Source: Berberis thunbergii
Taxonomy: Eukaryota > Streptophyta > Magnoliopsida > Ranunculales > Berberidaceae
Assembly: GCA_003290165.1 (NCBI GenBank)
Contig: QNQO01000592.1
Coordinates: forward strand, 558,001 to 622,000
Length of the DNA stretch: 64,000 nucleotides
Direction: 5' to 3'
Part shown: one piece after another, positions 22,711 through 34,200 of the stretch
Numbering within the stretch: position 1 is the first letter of the stretch
How the letters are laid out: each line of letters opens with the position of its first letter
Translations under genes and position numbers: made by a program
Notes under the pieces: model-generated
What the model saw: the letters and a program-made list of their open reading frames with translations, nothing else
Databases searched by the model: none
Told to the model about the DNA's origin: nothing

Positions 22711-23757
22711 CAGTGTAGTTAAGGCGTTGAGGCGGCGGATGAGCTTGAAAACGCCTCAGAGGCGAGGCGGACGCCTCACTTCACTGAGGCGGTCTTTAAC
22801 ATTTTTTAAAGATATTTTATTATAATAAATTGAAACACATTTAGATAAGTAATATTCATCATCATTTTGATAACTTGCATATGCCAATATGCACAAAAAG
22901 TCATACAATTATTTAGAATTGAAATGAAAACATAATAAAGCTACATAGCATAGCAAAAAGATGCACTACATAAGTGTACTTAACTTGCCTATCCATTAAA
23001 TCACTAAAAAAGAAACAAACAAGAAAAACATCAAAGCATAATGTAAACTAGTTCATCAACTTCTCATTGGTTTAACTTTAGAAATTTGAAACAGTGTTCG
23101 GAAAATTAATGGTTGAATTTGAAACAGTATTTGGAAAATTGCAATTTGGCGAGGCATCGCCCAGCAGGTCTCATTGGTTTAACTTTGAAAGTTTGCACCA
23201 AATTTTGATCCATATACTAAAATATTATGATCCATACACTGAAATATTACTTATTATTGTTTATTGTGAAAAAAAAATGCAGCAGAACAAATCATATAAA
23301 AAAAGGAGCAGAACAAATCATATAAAAGGAGTAGAACCGATGATATAAAAAAGAGTAGAACGAATCATTAAAAAAAACCTGCAAAACAGATCATATAAAA
23401 AAACACAGGAAGGAGAGGGAAGAAGAAGAGGAAGGAGGAAGAAGAAGAGAGAAAACATCCTGATATGAAAGAGGCAACACCTAATTTGAAGAAGAGGAAC
23501 CTGATTAGAAGGAGAAGAACACACACAACAACAACAATAGCCCCAAGGTGTCGTTCTCTTGTCTAAAACTCTAAATACCCCCCTCTTAACCTTAAAAGAT
23601 AAGTGGGCTGCAATAAACTTTTGGTTTTTAAGCTGTAAATGGGCTGAGGCGGTCTGAGGCGGACGCCTCACTTCACCGCTCCGCCTCGCATCATTTTGAG
23701 GCGGTTTTTTGCCAAAACGCCTCGAGGCGCGCCTAGGCGACCGCCTTAACAACACTG
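22711..23757. mobile_element. hAT-like element with AGGCG subterminal repeats
   Basis: A 1047-bp element flanked by the exact 8-bp duplication AGTATGAC (22703-22710 and 23758-23765). Termini are CAGTGTAGTTAAGGCG and, on the - strand, CAGTGTTGTTAAGGCG. The outermost ~100 bp at each end are packed with GAGGCGG/GACGCCTCA motifs, unlike the AT-rich centre. The open frame at 23318-23767 (-) spans the TIR and is not a transposase. This is a non-autonomous hAT derivative. Confidence 0.9.
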
Positions 23758-23839
23758 AGTATGACACAAATTCCCTTTCAGGACCAAATTTATTATGTTT
23801 TGTATCTTACATTTTTAACCATTGGATGAAAAAAAAATT

Positions 23840-23990
23840 ATTTAAATTGAGCAATCCAACCCGCTCCGAACCTAAGTTCAGTTACAAATCCTCCTGAATT
23901 TATTAAATATAATGGCCAAATTCGATTGAACATATGAATAATCCCCGTATAATAATCCAACCCAAGTTCAGCGACAAATCCCCTGAATTT
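23840..23990. repeat. Short tandem duplication
   Basis: AATCCAACCC and then AAGTTCAG, ACAAATCC, CTGAATTT occur at about 23850-23902 and again at about 23946-23992. Non-coding. Confidence 0.6.
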
Positions 23991-24301
23991 GATTCAGAAG
24001 TCGATTGTGTAGAAGATGTGCTAGCAAGGCGTCGACCTCTTTATATCGGTTTCTAGTTTGATGTTGGTTTCAAGTTAGAGAATTATAAGTCTGACATTTC
24101 TTTTTGCTTGTAGATAAAATCTAACGCCATAGACCAATGCTTAGTTTTGCTTCTAGTTTAACTTCTAATCATTGATGTTTTGTGAGGAGGATAATTGTGT
24201 CAAACTGGTTGGCGGTTCTCTAGTAAAAGATCCTTTGTTTTTTCTCAATGTTTATAGCATAAACTTGTATGAAATTGATAAGTGTTGATGATATGTTAAT
24301 T
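23985..24301. repeat. Segmental duplication P, copy 2, left part
   Basis: Matches 21560-21890 and is interrupted at 24301 by the copia element. The remainder resumes at 26124. Confidence 0.7.
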
Positions 24302-24494
24302 TGAAAAGAAAGTATTTGAGAATTGTATTATTGTTGTGTTAATTCCTTGACTAAATACAAGCTTATATAAGTTAACTCTGTCCTAACCTTGTGAAAACAT
24401 GAAATATAAGACTTTTATTATATTCTGACTTTTCTAACATATTCTATACTGACTTTCCTATTCTGTAACATATGTAGAGTTCTTTTCTTTAACA
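24302..24494 (-). repeat. 3' LTR of the deleted copia element
   Basis: 193 bp, starting TGTTAAAG on the - strand next to the purine tract (24495-24506) and ending TTTCTTTTCA. It holds a ~25-bp insertion near its end relative to the other LTR. Confidence 0.75.
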
Positions 24495-24703
24495 CTCCCT
24501 CTCAAATTGGAGTGTATGTTTGTAACGCCCAACTTGCTAAGAAGATTATCAAATTGATAAGTGCTCAAAGCTTTAGTGAATAAATTTGCCAATTGAAAAA
24601 GTTTTTTTTGCTTATGTGGTGGTACAGAGTAAAACTCAGGGTGCAAATAGCCCATAGCTTTAAAATAGTTTGAGATTTCTTTCCCTTTCTTCTCATTCCT
24701 CAC
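24495..24703 (-). pseudogene. Copia RNase H C-terminus
   Basis: The - strand encodes QLANLFTKALSTYQFDNLL followed by SKLGV, the end of the copia polyprotein just before the purine tract. About 40 residues are recognisable, and the upstream sequence is unrelated. Confidence 0.75.
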
Positions 24704-24879
24704 GTTTCGTCCCTATTTTGCAGTGTGCGATTGAGTTGCTAGGATTGAGAAAATGGGTGAAAAGAAGGACGTTGGACAAAAAGATGTTGGATAGAGGAGG
24801 GGTTGTTTTGGATGCAGCGGTGGTTGGCTGCGAGGTTGCGACATGATGAAGAACCTGTTGAGATTCCTTTACTTGAAGT

Positions 24880-25190
24880 GAATGGATCTCCGCTTGATGA
24901 TGGAGATATTTGTTGATGAAGATCTCTGTTGATCGAGATGAAGAGATGGAGAAGATCACGCTGATCGAGATGAAGATATCTGTTCATCGAGATTGATGCT
25001 CAATGGTGATGGACGACGATTTGATGGGTGTGTCAATGATAAGATGATTGTTGATTTGAAGACGATCTAATGATGATTGTTTTGTTGATCTGAAGACGAT
25101 ATGAGACGATCACAATTTGAAGACGCTGAATGATGTTGATCACCATCTGAGACGATCAAGATCTGAAGACGATTGATGATTGTTGAGGGG
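24880..25190. repeat. Degenerate GAAGACGAT repeat region
   Basis: Imperfect short repeats of GATCTGAAGACGATTGATGA type recur at 25055, 25085, 25115 and 25160, and GATCGAGATGAAGA recurs at 24930-24985. It lies inside the deleted copia element and is not a copia domain. Confidence 0.6.
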
Positions 25191-25668
25191 TTTGGGGGGT
25201 GATATTCACATAATTATTACATAATATACCTCATAATTTATATTTGTTAGTGTTTCAAATAGTGTATTTTAGTTTAATTATTTTATTTTTGTAGGATTTG
25301 GAGTTAAAATGACAAAAGTGCATTAGCGTGGCGAATTTGAAAATTCATAGACAAATTGACAAAGTGGAGCGAGAGACACTCAAGCCAAAGATTAAGAGAA
25401 CCAAAGGAAAAAAAATTAAGGAAATTAGTTTTGAATTTTTGTGGTACAAATAAGTGATATGGATGAACATAGCCAAACCCTTTTTTTCCTTTTATTAAAA
25501 CATAATCCAAACAAAATGGTCAATTGGATTTGGCTTGGGGATCCACCAACAGAGAATGGGTATTTTGGTTTCCAATTTGGGCCCAATAGGGCAAGGGGGC
25601 TTTTTGACCAAAAAGAAGACAACAACCAATAAGGGGTGTTTTCGTTTTCTTTGCAACAGAAGGACGGC

Positions 25669-25695
25669 GGGGGGGGGGGGGGGGGGGGGGGGGGG
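25669..25695. repeat. Poly-G tract
   Basis: An uninterrupted run of 27 G. Exact length is unreliable in any sequencing technology. Confidence 0.9.
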
Positions 25696-25939
25696 TTGTT
25701 ATTTTATCTTCTTTGGGACCAAAAAGAGGATAGGAGAGTGGGGGAGATAAGCGGCCATAACGCGACAGCAACAACATAACGCAACCTCAGCGAAGACACA
25801 GGACAGCAGCTGATGATGCAGCAGCAATGGACACACATAACAACAGGGAACACATCGCAGGACAACAGGAGGCTTGTTGTGGGAGGGGTTTGATTCACCA
25901 GAGAAAGTGCTGTTAGGGTTTAGTTCACCATAGAACCTT

Positions 25940-25951
25940 GCTCTGATACCA
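25940..25951 (-). promoter_or_regulatory. Primer binding site of the copia element
   Basis: On the - strand TGGTATCAGAGC directly follows the 5' LTR. It is complementary to the 3' end of initiator methionine tRNA, the standard plant copia primer. Confidence 0.85.
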
Positions 25952-26123
25952 TTAAAAGAAAATAATTGAATTTCTTGACTAAATACAAGTTATATAAACT
26001 AACTCTGCCCTAAACCTTGTGAAAACAGAAAACATAAGACTTCTTATTCTATTATGACTTTCCTAACATATTTTATATTGACTTTCCTATTCTGTAACAT
26101 ATGTAGAGTTTCTTTATTTAACA
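25952..26123 (-). repeat. 5' LTR of the deleted copia element
   Basis: 172 bp, starting TGTTAAATAAAG on the - strand and ending at the primer site. Confidence 0.75.
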
Positions 26124-27592
26124 TAATCAGGGTGGTCTAATGTTTATATATTCTACTTGTCATTGTTCCCTTCATTACTTAACCAAGTCTTAGGACAAAA
26201 TAGTGAAAGCAAGGTTAAGAGATTTATGTAAGCTACTTATATCTATTTTGTATGAGTTCTAAGGCATGTATTAAGTTTGATTATCTCAATGGTTATTGAG
26301 TTGTGTTATTATGTTTTGATTTCGTTCAATGCGTTATCAGTAAAAACAGAAAATGCAGTTGGGAACGTAAAATCAATTACAATAAAGTAATATTTGGATG
26401 TCACGAGTTATTTATATCAAAATCAACCTGATAGCCAATATAAAAAGATGAAGTTTACATTTTGGTACAATTTTCTTAATAAATGGACTTTGACCTTATT
26501 GTGCCTATACACAAAACTAGTTGTTTGGATGTAAATGCTTCAAGATTATGCATATGATATTTGATTCTTTAGCGTTGACATCGTTGTGATGCTTGGGAGT
26601 GGTCAGTTGTTCACCATTGTTGCACCTCAATGTAAAAAAAAAATTACAATCGACACACATCACAAAAATCAATGATAACATTGTTCTTTTTCATCTCACT
26701 CGCTCACCGCAAAAAACATGGCTCATTGTTATGTTCTTAAGCTTCATAGCAAACTAGTTAAAACTTTGAATCAACTTACTGAAACAAGAGATTAGATATG
26801 CCCACACAAGAATTTGAGGTGTCTATAGTAGAAATTTTTTATTTTATTTATTTATTTATTTTAAATCTCTTTATTTCTAGCCATCTGCGAGTACTTTGAT
26901 GCTTAGTTTTTGTGTGTTCATTCTTTGTGTTTTTAGGGTTTAAGTATATTGGTTATTTAAGCAAAAACAAACACCCTCAAAGTCCATAAATCATATTCTT
27001 ATAACACTTCCAAAACAAACATTCACTAATTAAAATTGCGCAACGATGTTATTTGGATGTTTTACAAATAATCATATATATTTTTTTAACTCTAGCTAAA
27101 CTTAAAAATAAAAATCAACTAAATCCACCATACTACAACTGTCAAAAGATTAAACAATAGTAATTACCATCATCAATCACGTTAGACCCATGTCAATAAT
27201 TGTGAATAATTTTCTATATAGTTTTCCAAGATGTGGTGTCCATGTCAACTTTGTGTGATTGTGTGTGTGTGTGTGGGAGATAGATAGCTTTAAGGGTCAG
27301 TCATTTTTGCCCAAAAATTAATCAAGGGATCAAAGAATTTTACAAATCAATCAAAAAGAGAGAGAGGGAGAGAGAGAAGCAAAAGAGATTCATTCAACCA
27401 AAAGGGCGGAAGACAGAGCAGAAGCAGAAGCAGAAGCAGATCACAACTCCAATATCTCCGTCGTCTCTCCACCATTGCTACTGCCGTTCAAAACCCATCT
27501 TCATCGGGATACGTGTCGCAAACCCTTTCTTTATTTCGCCCTAATTGGGGGTCTGTTCAGCTCAATCACGTTCAGATCCAGAAGAGATCGCC
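26124..27592 (+). other. Spacer, promoter and 5' leader of the auxilin-like gene
   Basis: 26124-26250 is the right part of duplication P copy 2. No gene is seen after it. Close to the gene lie a (GT)n run at 27260-27274, a GA-rich stretch at 27355-27380, and four GAAGCA repeats at 27419-27442. GA-rich leaders and (GT)n runs are common near plant transcription starts, so transcription probably begins near 27300-27400. No unambiguous TATA box is visible. Confidence 0.4.
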
Positions 27593-28278
27593 ATGGACGA
27601 GTTTCCGGGATTGTTAGCGAAAGATTTCGGGTTCAGACCGCAAGGCAAGGCGGCTCCAATGGCTGCGTCCAAGGGTTCTAGTGGTGGAGGAGGTGGGATG
27701 AGTTTCGGGATCGGATCTGACTCGGATGCCCCCAGATCGTCGTCTTCGAATCGGGGAAAATCGAGTTCCAGTTGGAGTTCGACACCAATTGGGGTTGGGG
27801 TGGGGGGCAATTCGTTCCTGGATGATCAAGATGGGATCTTTGGGTCTTCTCTGAATCAGAAACCCAAAGATCATAGTGGGTATGGTGATGTGTTTGGTGG
27901 TCCGCCAAAGTACAGTGGTGGTGGTGGCAGAGGCTCATTCGATTACGATTCGATTTTTCACAAGGATTCAAGTGGTGGTGTTAAAGGGTCCAATGCGCCT
28001 GTGTTTGATAAACCTGTGTATGATGATGATATATTTGATGGGGTGCCTGGGTTGAAGCCGACATCCAAATATGAGGATGTGTTCTCTTCAATCAGTTCGC
28101 CGCCGAAGAAGAGCAGCTCGAATTATGATGATTTGCTTGGAGATTTTGGTGGCAAGCAAGAGCCGGAGGTGAAGAGCACGAGCACGGGCAGGAAGAGATC
28201 GGGTGAAGTGGATAAGAATGTGTCTGATTTCGATGATTTGCTACCTGGATTCAGTGGTAGTAGTCCTCCGAAGAATAG
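27593..28278 (+). CDS. AUXILIN-LIKE1: Auxilin-like exon 1
   Basis: Encodes residues 1-228 and two bases of codon 229. Donor AATAG|GTATGAG. It contains both DLL motifs and a Gly/Ser-rich linker. Confidence 0.95.
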
Positions 28279-31200
28279 GTATGAGATTTTACCCGAATGT
28301 GTGGTTTATTATGAAATTTTGCATTCGTAAGCAATGAGTGATTTTTGTGAATTCGCGAATTAAAAGTAGCATAACACTTGAATTTTGAGTTTGGTGAAGC
28401 AATTAATTTAATTCCTAATGGAGGAAATTGTTTGTTAGTTATGGTGGGTGTTTTTTATTATTGGTCTTATATGTATATACAATGTAAATGTGTATTTTAT
28501 GACATTCTCATTTCTATCAATTAAGAGGGAATGCATGAGAAGTTTTAGCTTGTTATCCTCAATGAGTGAAAAGTATATAAATTTGCCTAAAATTTTGGAT
28601 GTTGCGTGTATCTATTACTATTAGGAGTATGCTGTACTTTGTAGTTGTACATCCAAACATTGCAGCACATGTGTGTACCATCCCTTCAGGCTTCATGATT
28701 CAATAAAGGGGAACAAAATATTCAAAATCACATATAAACATATAATATATATTATAAAATAAACCATTCAACTCCTATTTCCGCCAAATAAAAATGAGAA
28801 TTAAGAAATATGATTTTAGAGTTAAGGAATAAACCATGGAAATTCTAGTTTTTTCTTAAATCGAAGCGATCTTTTCATAGGCGTTTGCCCGCCATTGGAC
28901 TGGGGGATCGAATTGATTATAGAAACATAAATTTAATTAGTTGATTTATTAGTGAGCAAGAAAAAATATTATCTAAGCGAGTGAATAGATTAATTTTGAA
29001 ACAACAATGATTAATTACTATTGCTATAAAGCAAGCTCGTACCTTTATCTTCGTTACCTTTTCTTTGTAGTGAAGATTCTCATTATACTCATAGAAATAT
29101 ACGGGTCCTGCACAATCCCCCCCCCCCCCCCCCCCAAAAAAAAAAAAAAAAAAAAAAACACAACACAACACACACACACACATTTTTTGGTCCTTAGTAA
29201 AACAAAAGAAGAGACTTTAAATTGGGGTATACTTGGATTGGTGTTTCGTTGTTACACCCCCACTAAACTTACCCTTTCTGAGAAATATGTGATCATTTGT
29301 ATCCGAAGAACTATCAGTTGATTCTGGTACCCTTTGCAGAGCAGCTTCAGTGGGTGGTTTGAGTGGGAGAGAAGTTAAATGAATCTAGCCTTACTTGGCA
29401 ATGTATTGTGGATGCAACTTGTTAATGCTAACAATGGTGAGCAGGAGGGGCGGTGTACAAAGATGTTAAGTTTATACAGGCTCGTGCTCTTTAGAGAGGT
29501 ATTATGGACATCAAAGAGAAGTTCTCTTGCATGATACTTACAAGATGGGTATGGAAAGTGAATCAGATTTTGTCCTGACAGTTAGTTGGGTAGTCGTCCT
29601 CCTTACAAGGAATTCCCTCTGGTATGGAATTTATCATCCAGTCAATTAGGTTTGATGGTTTCTGTAACAGTGCTGAGTGTGGTCAGGGTTGTGATTTGCA
29701 TATAAGAAGAAAGGTGAACGACTCAGAGATTGAGAAGGTAACATTATTTTGAATCTGTTGTAATCTACGTGATTGTGGATGAGGAGGATGCTTCTTCCTT
29801 CTTCTTCTCCTCATTTCCAAACCCTGGAAAATACATGGTTTGTGCAATTCTAAAAATTGGAGGGATAGTTTGCAATGCTCAGTAATAATCCTGCTGAGGG
29901 AGGGAATGAAATGAGGTCATATGTAATTTTTTTTTTAAATTTAAATTAATTTTTTTTATAATAATAATAATAATAAATTTTTTATTATATTATTTTTGTG
30001 GGCGATAGCTTTTATCGACGTCATCAGGGTCAGTTGTTGGTGTCCAAGTCAAGTTTTCTTTTGCAGAGTATTGTAGCAAGCAGATGGCTTCTAATAAAAT
30101 GTTAAAAGAGTAGTTCATCATATGCATATCTATATATTGTTTGTATTGCTATTCTTGTATATTATGAAGTATACATTTATAAATTCAATGTAAACCTAGC
30201 CCAAACCCTCAGATCTGACTGTTGGAGCCCTAAAATTACAAATATGTAATTTGGTAGAATAGGCTATGGGAAGTTTTTAATTTTGGTACGTATGAGTCAT
30301 GTGAAGGTATTTTGATGAGCACAAGGGGTAATTTTAGTATTTTAATCATAGTTTCTAAACATTTAAATGGGTACCCTTTTGAGATTTTATGGGGTAGCAT
30401 GAGGAAAATATTCCAACTTGTTACTTATATATGTTTCTAAAGCTTTTATGTTGCTAGGTTAGGCTGTGGAAGTTTCCATGCTCTGGTGATATGCTATCCA
30501 ATGTTGGAAGAAGGATATGGCAGTGTAACAGACTCCTGATGTCAACAAGATGTTAAGTCGTTAATAGATAGGGAGAAAGAAAGCAGAGAATTAAAATATG
30601 TTCATTTCGGGCTCTTTTTTTGGAGAGGTCTATAAGTCCATTTTTATGACGTTTCTTTGGTTGGGTTGTGATAGCATCAGCTTGTCAGTGAAGCAAACTT
30701 GTGTATTTACAAGTCGATGGGCAACTAAAAAACCTACAATATGAGAACCAACACCACTTTGATTAATACCTCTTTGTTTTTAGAAGGCGCATAAGCCCAG
30801 ACTTTAGGCCTATAAATGCCTGATTGGGGATTATACAAGGCGATTGATAAAGCCATGGCTTGGAGACTTTAACCTTGTTTTGACGCTATTGTTGGTCTAA
30901 ATCAAGGAGTTTCTGCAAAAACTTGTGTTATGCTTGATGCGGTGCTTGTGGCAAATAGGTTACTTGGCTCTAGATTAAGAAGTGCATATCAGGTTTTCTG
31001 TGCAATGCAGACTTTGAGGAAGCCTATGACCATGTGAGTTGGGAATTATTGCTGTGGAATGGGTTTTGGAGTCCTGAAACATCAGTGGAAGGCAGGTCAA
31101 ATTCCTAATTGAATATGGTTTTAATTGAAATATACGTGATTGACAGATAAGTTCTCATTGGTAAATGGATCTAGGGTCAGGCTTCCTTGTGTTGTTATTT

Positions 31201-34200
31201 CGGCCCTTTGGATTTGAAAACAGCAGGGTTGTAAGTGGTAATCATGATTGCATACCTTCCCACTTGTGCATTTTGAAATTGCCATATATAATTTTTTATA
31301 AAGATTGAAATTCATTAATAATCCGAATGATTACAATGAAACCTCCCAAATTGCCATGTTTTCACTAGCATCCTTGCGATGGTTTGAGTTGATACTAAAG
31401 GTAGATAAGGCATCCTCGTGACAACAACAAAGTTTGCAGTTCTTGAAGAATCCAATTGGAGAGTGAGTCATTCATCAGCACTTGAACCACCTCCTCCAAG
31501 GAGGTGGGTGGAACCTTCATTTGAGGGAGGCTCTATAAGATGGGAGGAGAAGAAAGGCGAAAGCTTTTGTATGGCATTTTTGCTCCTCATGTCGTGTTTT
31601 CATTAGTGTTGGGTATGTCCAGTTTCTGTTAGTGTGGTATGTTAAGAGTGGAACAATTCATGAGGGTTATGCCATTCTTTCTCCTCTGTTTCTATTCATT
31701 TTCTCGTCTTTAATAAAATTTTAAGCTCTTAAAAAATGATTGCTTTCTTGAAGCCTCAAAACTTATTAAATAGTGATATGAAGGTGCTACCAGAACCTTG
31801 TCAGGATTATATGACCTCACACATACGTTTTTGGCTTTGGAGCTGGAGTTCATCGCAAGCGCTATTGTTATCTTGAAACCTCAAAACTTTAAAGTGATTG
31901 ATTAATGATGCTAACTGATATCAAGAAGAGATTGATTGATAATATCTTTCCATGGCTTTACCGTTTCCCATTATTAGCATTGTTATTAGACACTAAGAGA
32001 ATTCTTTCTTGTCTCTTGTATGAAGAATACTAATACATATATATACAACTTATTGAGGGTACTAGGGAACCTAATGGACAGCTAGATAACAGGTAGATAC
32101 ACACTAGTTGACAGGTACATAACAGGTAGATACACACTGTGACATAACAGTAGATACACACTGTGACACTCCCCCTCAAGCTGGAGCATAAATGTTAATC
32201 ATGCCCAGCTTGTTACAAAGATAGTTTACCCGAACCCCATTTAAAGCTTTCGTGAAGATGTCCCCTAGTTGTTCTCCAGTTTTCACATATCCAGTAGAAA
32301 TCAAGCCTTGTTGAATTTTCTCACGAATGAAATGACAATCAATTTCAATGTGCTTAGTCCGTTCATGAAACACAGGATTAGAAGCAATATGAAGAGCAGC
32401 TTGGTTATCACACCACAATTTTGCTGGTACTGTAGCTTTAAGGCCTACTTCAGTCAAGAGCTGATATATCCACATTATTTCACACGCAGACTGTGCCATA
32501 GCCCCTATATTCAGACTCTGCACTGGATCGTGACACAACTGTTTGCTTCTTACTCTTCCATGAAACCAAATTCCCACCAACAAAGATACAATAACCTGAA
32601 GTGGATCTTCTATCCATTTTGGAACCTGCCCAATCAGCATCTGAGAAACATTCAATATGAGTGTGCCCGTGATTTTCATACACGATACCTCGTCCTGGTG
32701 CTTCTTTCAAGTAACCCAAAATCTGCTTTAACGCTGCCCAATGATGAATTGTCGGAGATGACAGAAACTGACTGACAACACTGACTGAGTATGCGATATC
32801 TGGACGAGTCACGGTAAGGTAATTCAACTTCCCAACCAACCTTCGATATCTTTCAGGATCGGCAAATGGTTCCCCAACATCGGTAAGTTGCACATTTGGA
32901 AGCATAGGAGCACTACAGGGTTTTGCTCCCAATTGACCTGTCTCAGTTAACAGGTCAAGAACATATTTTCTCTGAGATAGAAAGATACCTCGTTTACTCC
33001 GAGTGACCTCAACTCCTAAGAAATACTTTAACTCTCCCAAATCCTTCGTGTGAAACTGAGTATGAAGGAAAGATTTAAGAGATGAGATTCCTCTAGTATC
33101 ATTCCCAGTAATTACAATGTCATCCACATACACCACTAACAGAATTATACCAGTTGCTGATCGTTTGTAGAATACAGAATGATCAGACTTGCTTTTCATC
33201 ATACCAAATTTCTCAACAGCCTGACTAAACTTTCCAAACCAAGCACGAGGACTCTGTTTCAAACCATATAAAGATTTTCGAAGACGACAAACTCGCCCTG
33301 ACTCCCCCTGAGCAACAAAACCAGGAGGTTGCGCCATATACACCTCCTCCTGAAGATCACCATGAAGAAAAACATTCTTGATATCAAGCTGATGTAAAGG
33401 CCAATGATGGGAAGCAGCCATGGAAATGAATAACCGAACAGAGGTCAACTTTGCAACAGGAGAAAAAGTGTCAGAGTAATCCACCCCATAGGTTTGAGCA
33501 TAGCCCTTAGCAACAAGACGTGCTTTCAATCGAGCGACTGACCCATCCGGATTGACCTTAACGGCGAAGACCCATTTGCACCCGATAGCCCTTTTTCCTG
33601 AAGGTAAATCGACCAAGTCCCAAGTACCATTGTCATCTAAAGCATTCATCTCCTCTATCATTGCATTCCGCCAACCAGGATGAGATATGGCTTCACGGAC
33701 AGTTTTAGGAATAGATGTAGAATCAAGGGAAGCAATAAAAGAACAAGAGGAAGGCGACAAATTAGTATAAGAAACAAATGAAGAAATAGGATAAGCACAA
33801 TGTCGTTTACCTTTCCGTAAAGCAATTGGAAGATCATTGTTCGGGACTGGATCTGATGACGAAGGATCAGGTGCAGGACATGAATCAAGAGGTTGACGCC
33901 TGGAGTAAACCTGAATAATAGGAGGCTTGATTGGAGCTGGGTCCGAGACAGGAGCTGGTGCTGAGACAGGTGTTGAGGACGTGATAGAATAGACAGGTGT
34001 TGAGGACGTGATAGAATAGACCAACAAATCATCCTCCTCCCCCATGTGAGTGGGAATGGGCAAAGATGGAAAATAAGGTGTGTCTTCCAAGAAGGTAACA
34101 TCAATTGAGACCAGATACTTGTGAAGAGTGGGACAATAACACCGATAACCTTTCTGAAGACGAGAATAACCAAGGAAGACACATTTCAAAGACTTGGGAT

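Larger units (their letters stand above)
24302..26123 (-). mobile_element. Internally deleted Ty1/copia element
   Basis: On the - strand: 5' LTR (26123-25952), a methionine-initiator-type primer site immediately after it (TGGTATCAGAGC, 25951-25940), unrelated low-complexity sequence, a short RNase H tail (24703-24500), a purine tract (TTTGAGAGGGAG), and the 3' LTR (24494-24302). Gag, protease, integrase and reverse transcriptase are gone. Copy 1 of duplication P supplies the empty site. Bases TAAT lie on both sides (TAATT / TAATC), a 4/5 match to a target duplication. The LTRs keep TGTTAAA starts and share ACTCTACATATGTTACAGAA and CTTGTATTTAGTCAAG, with many differences. Confidence 0.85.

Noticed and set aside
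23318..23767. 149-aa frame across the right end of the hAT-like element
   Set aside because: It crosses the TIR and TSD and shows no transposase motif.
33658..34182. 174-aa Leu/Ile-rich frame on the - strand
   Set aside because: Shifted frame of copia pol between integrase and reverse transcriptase, not a membrane protein.
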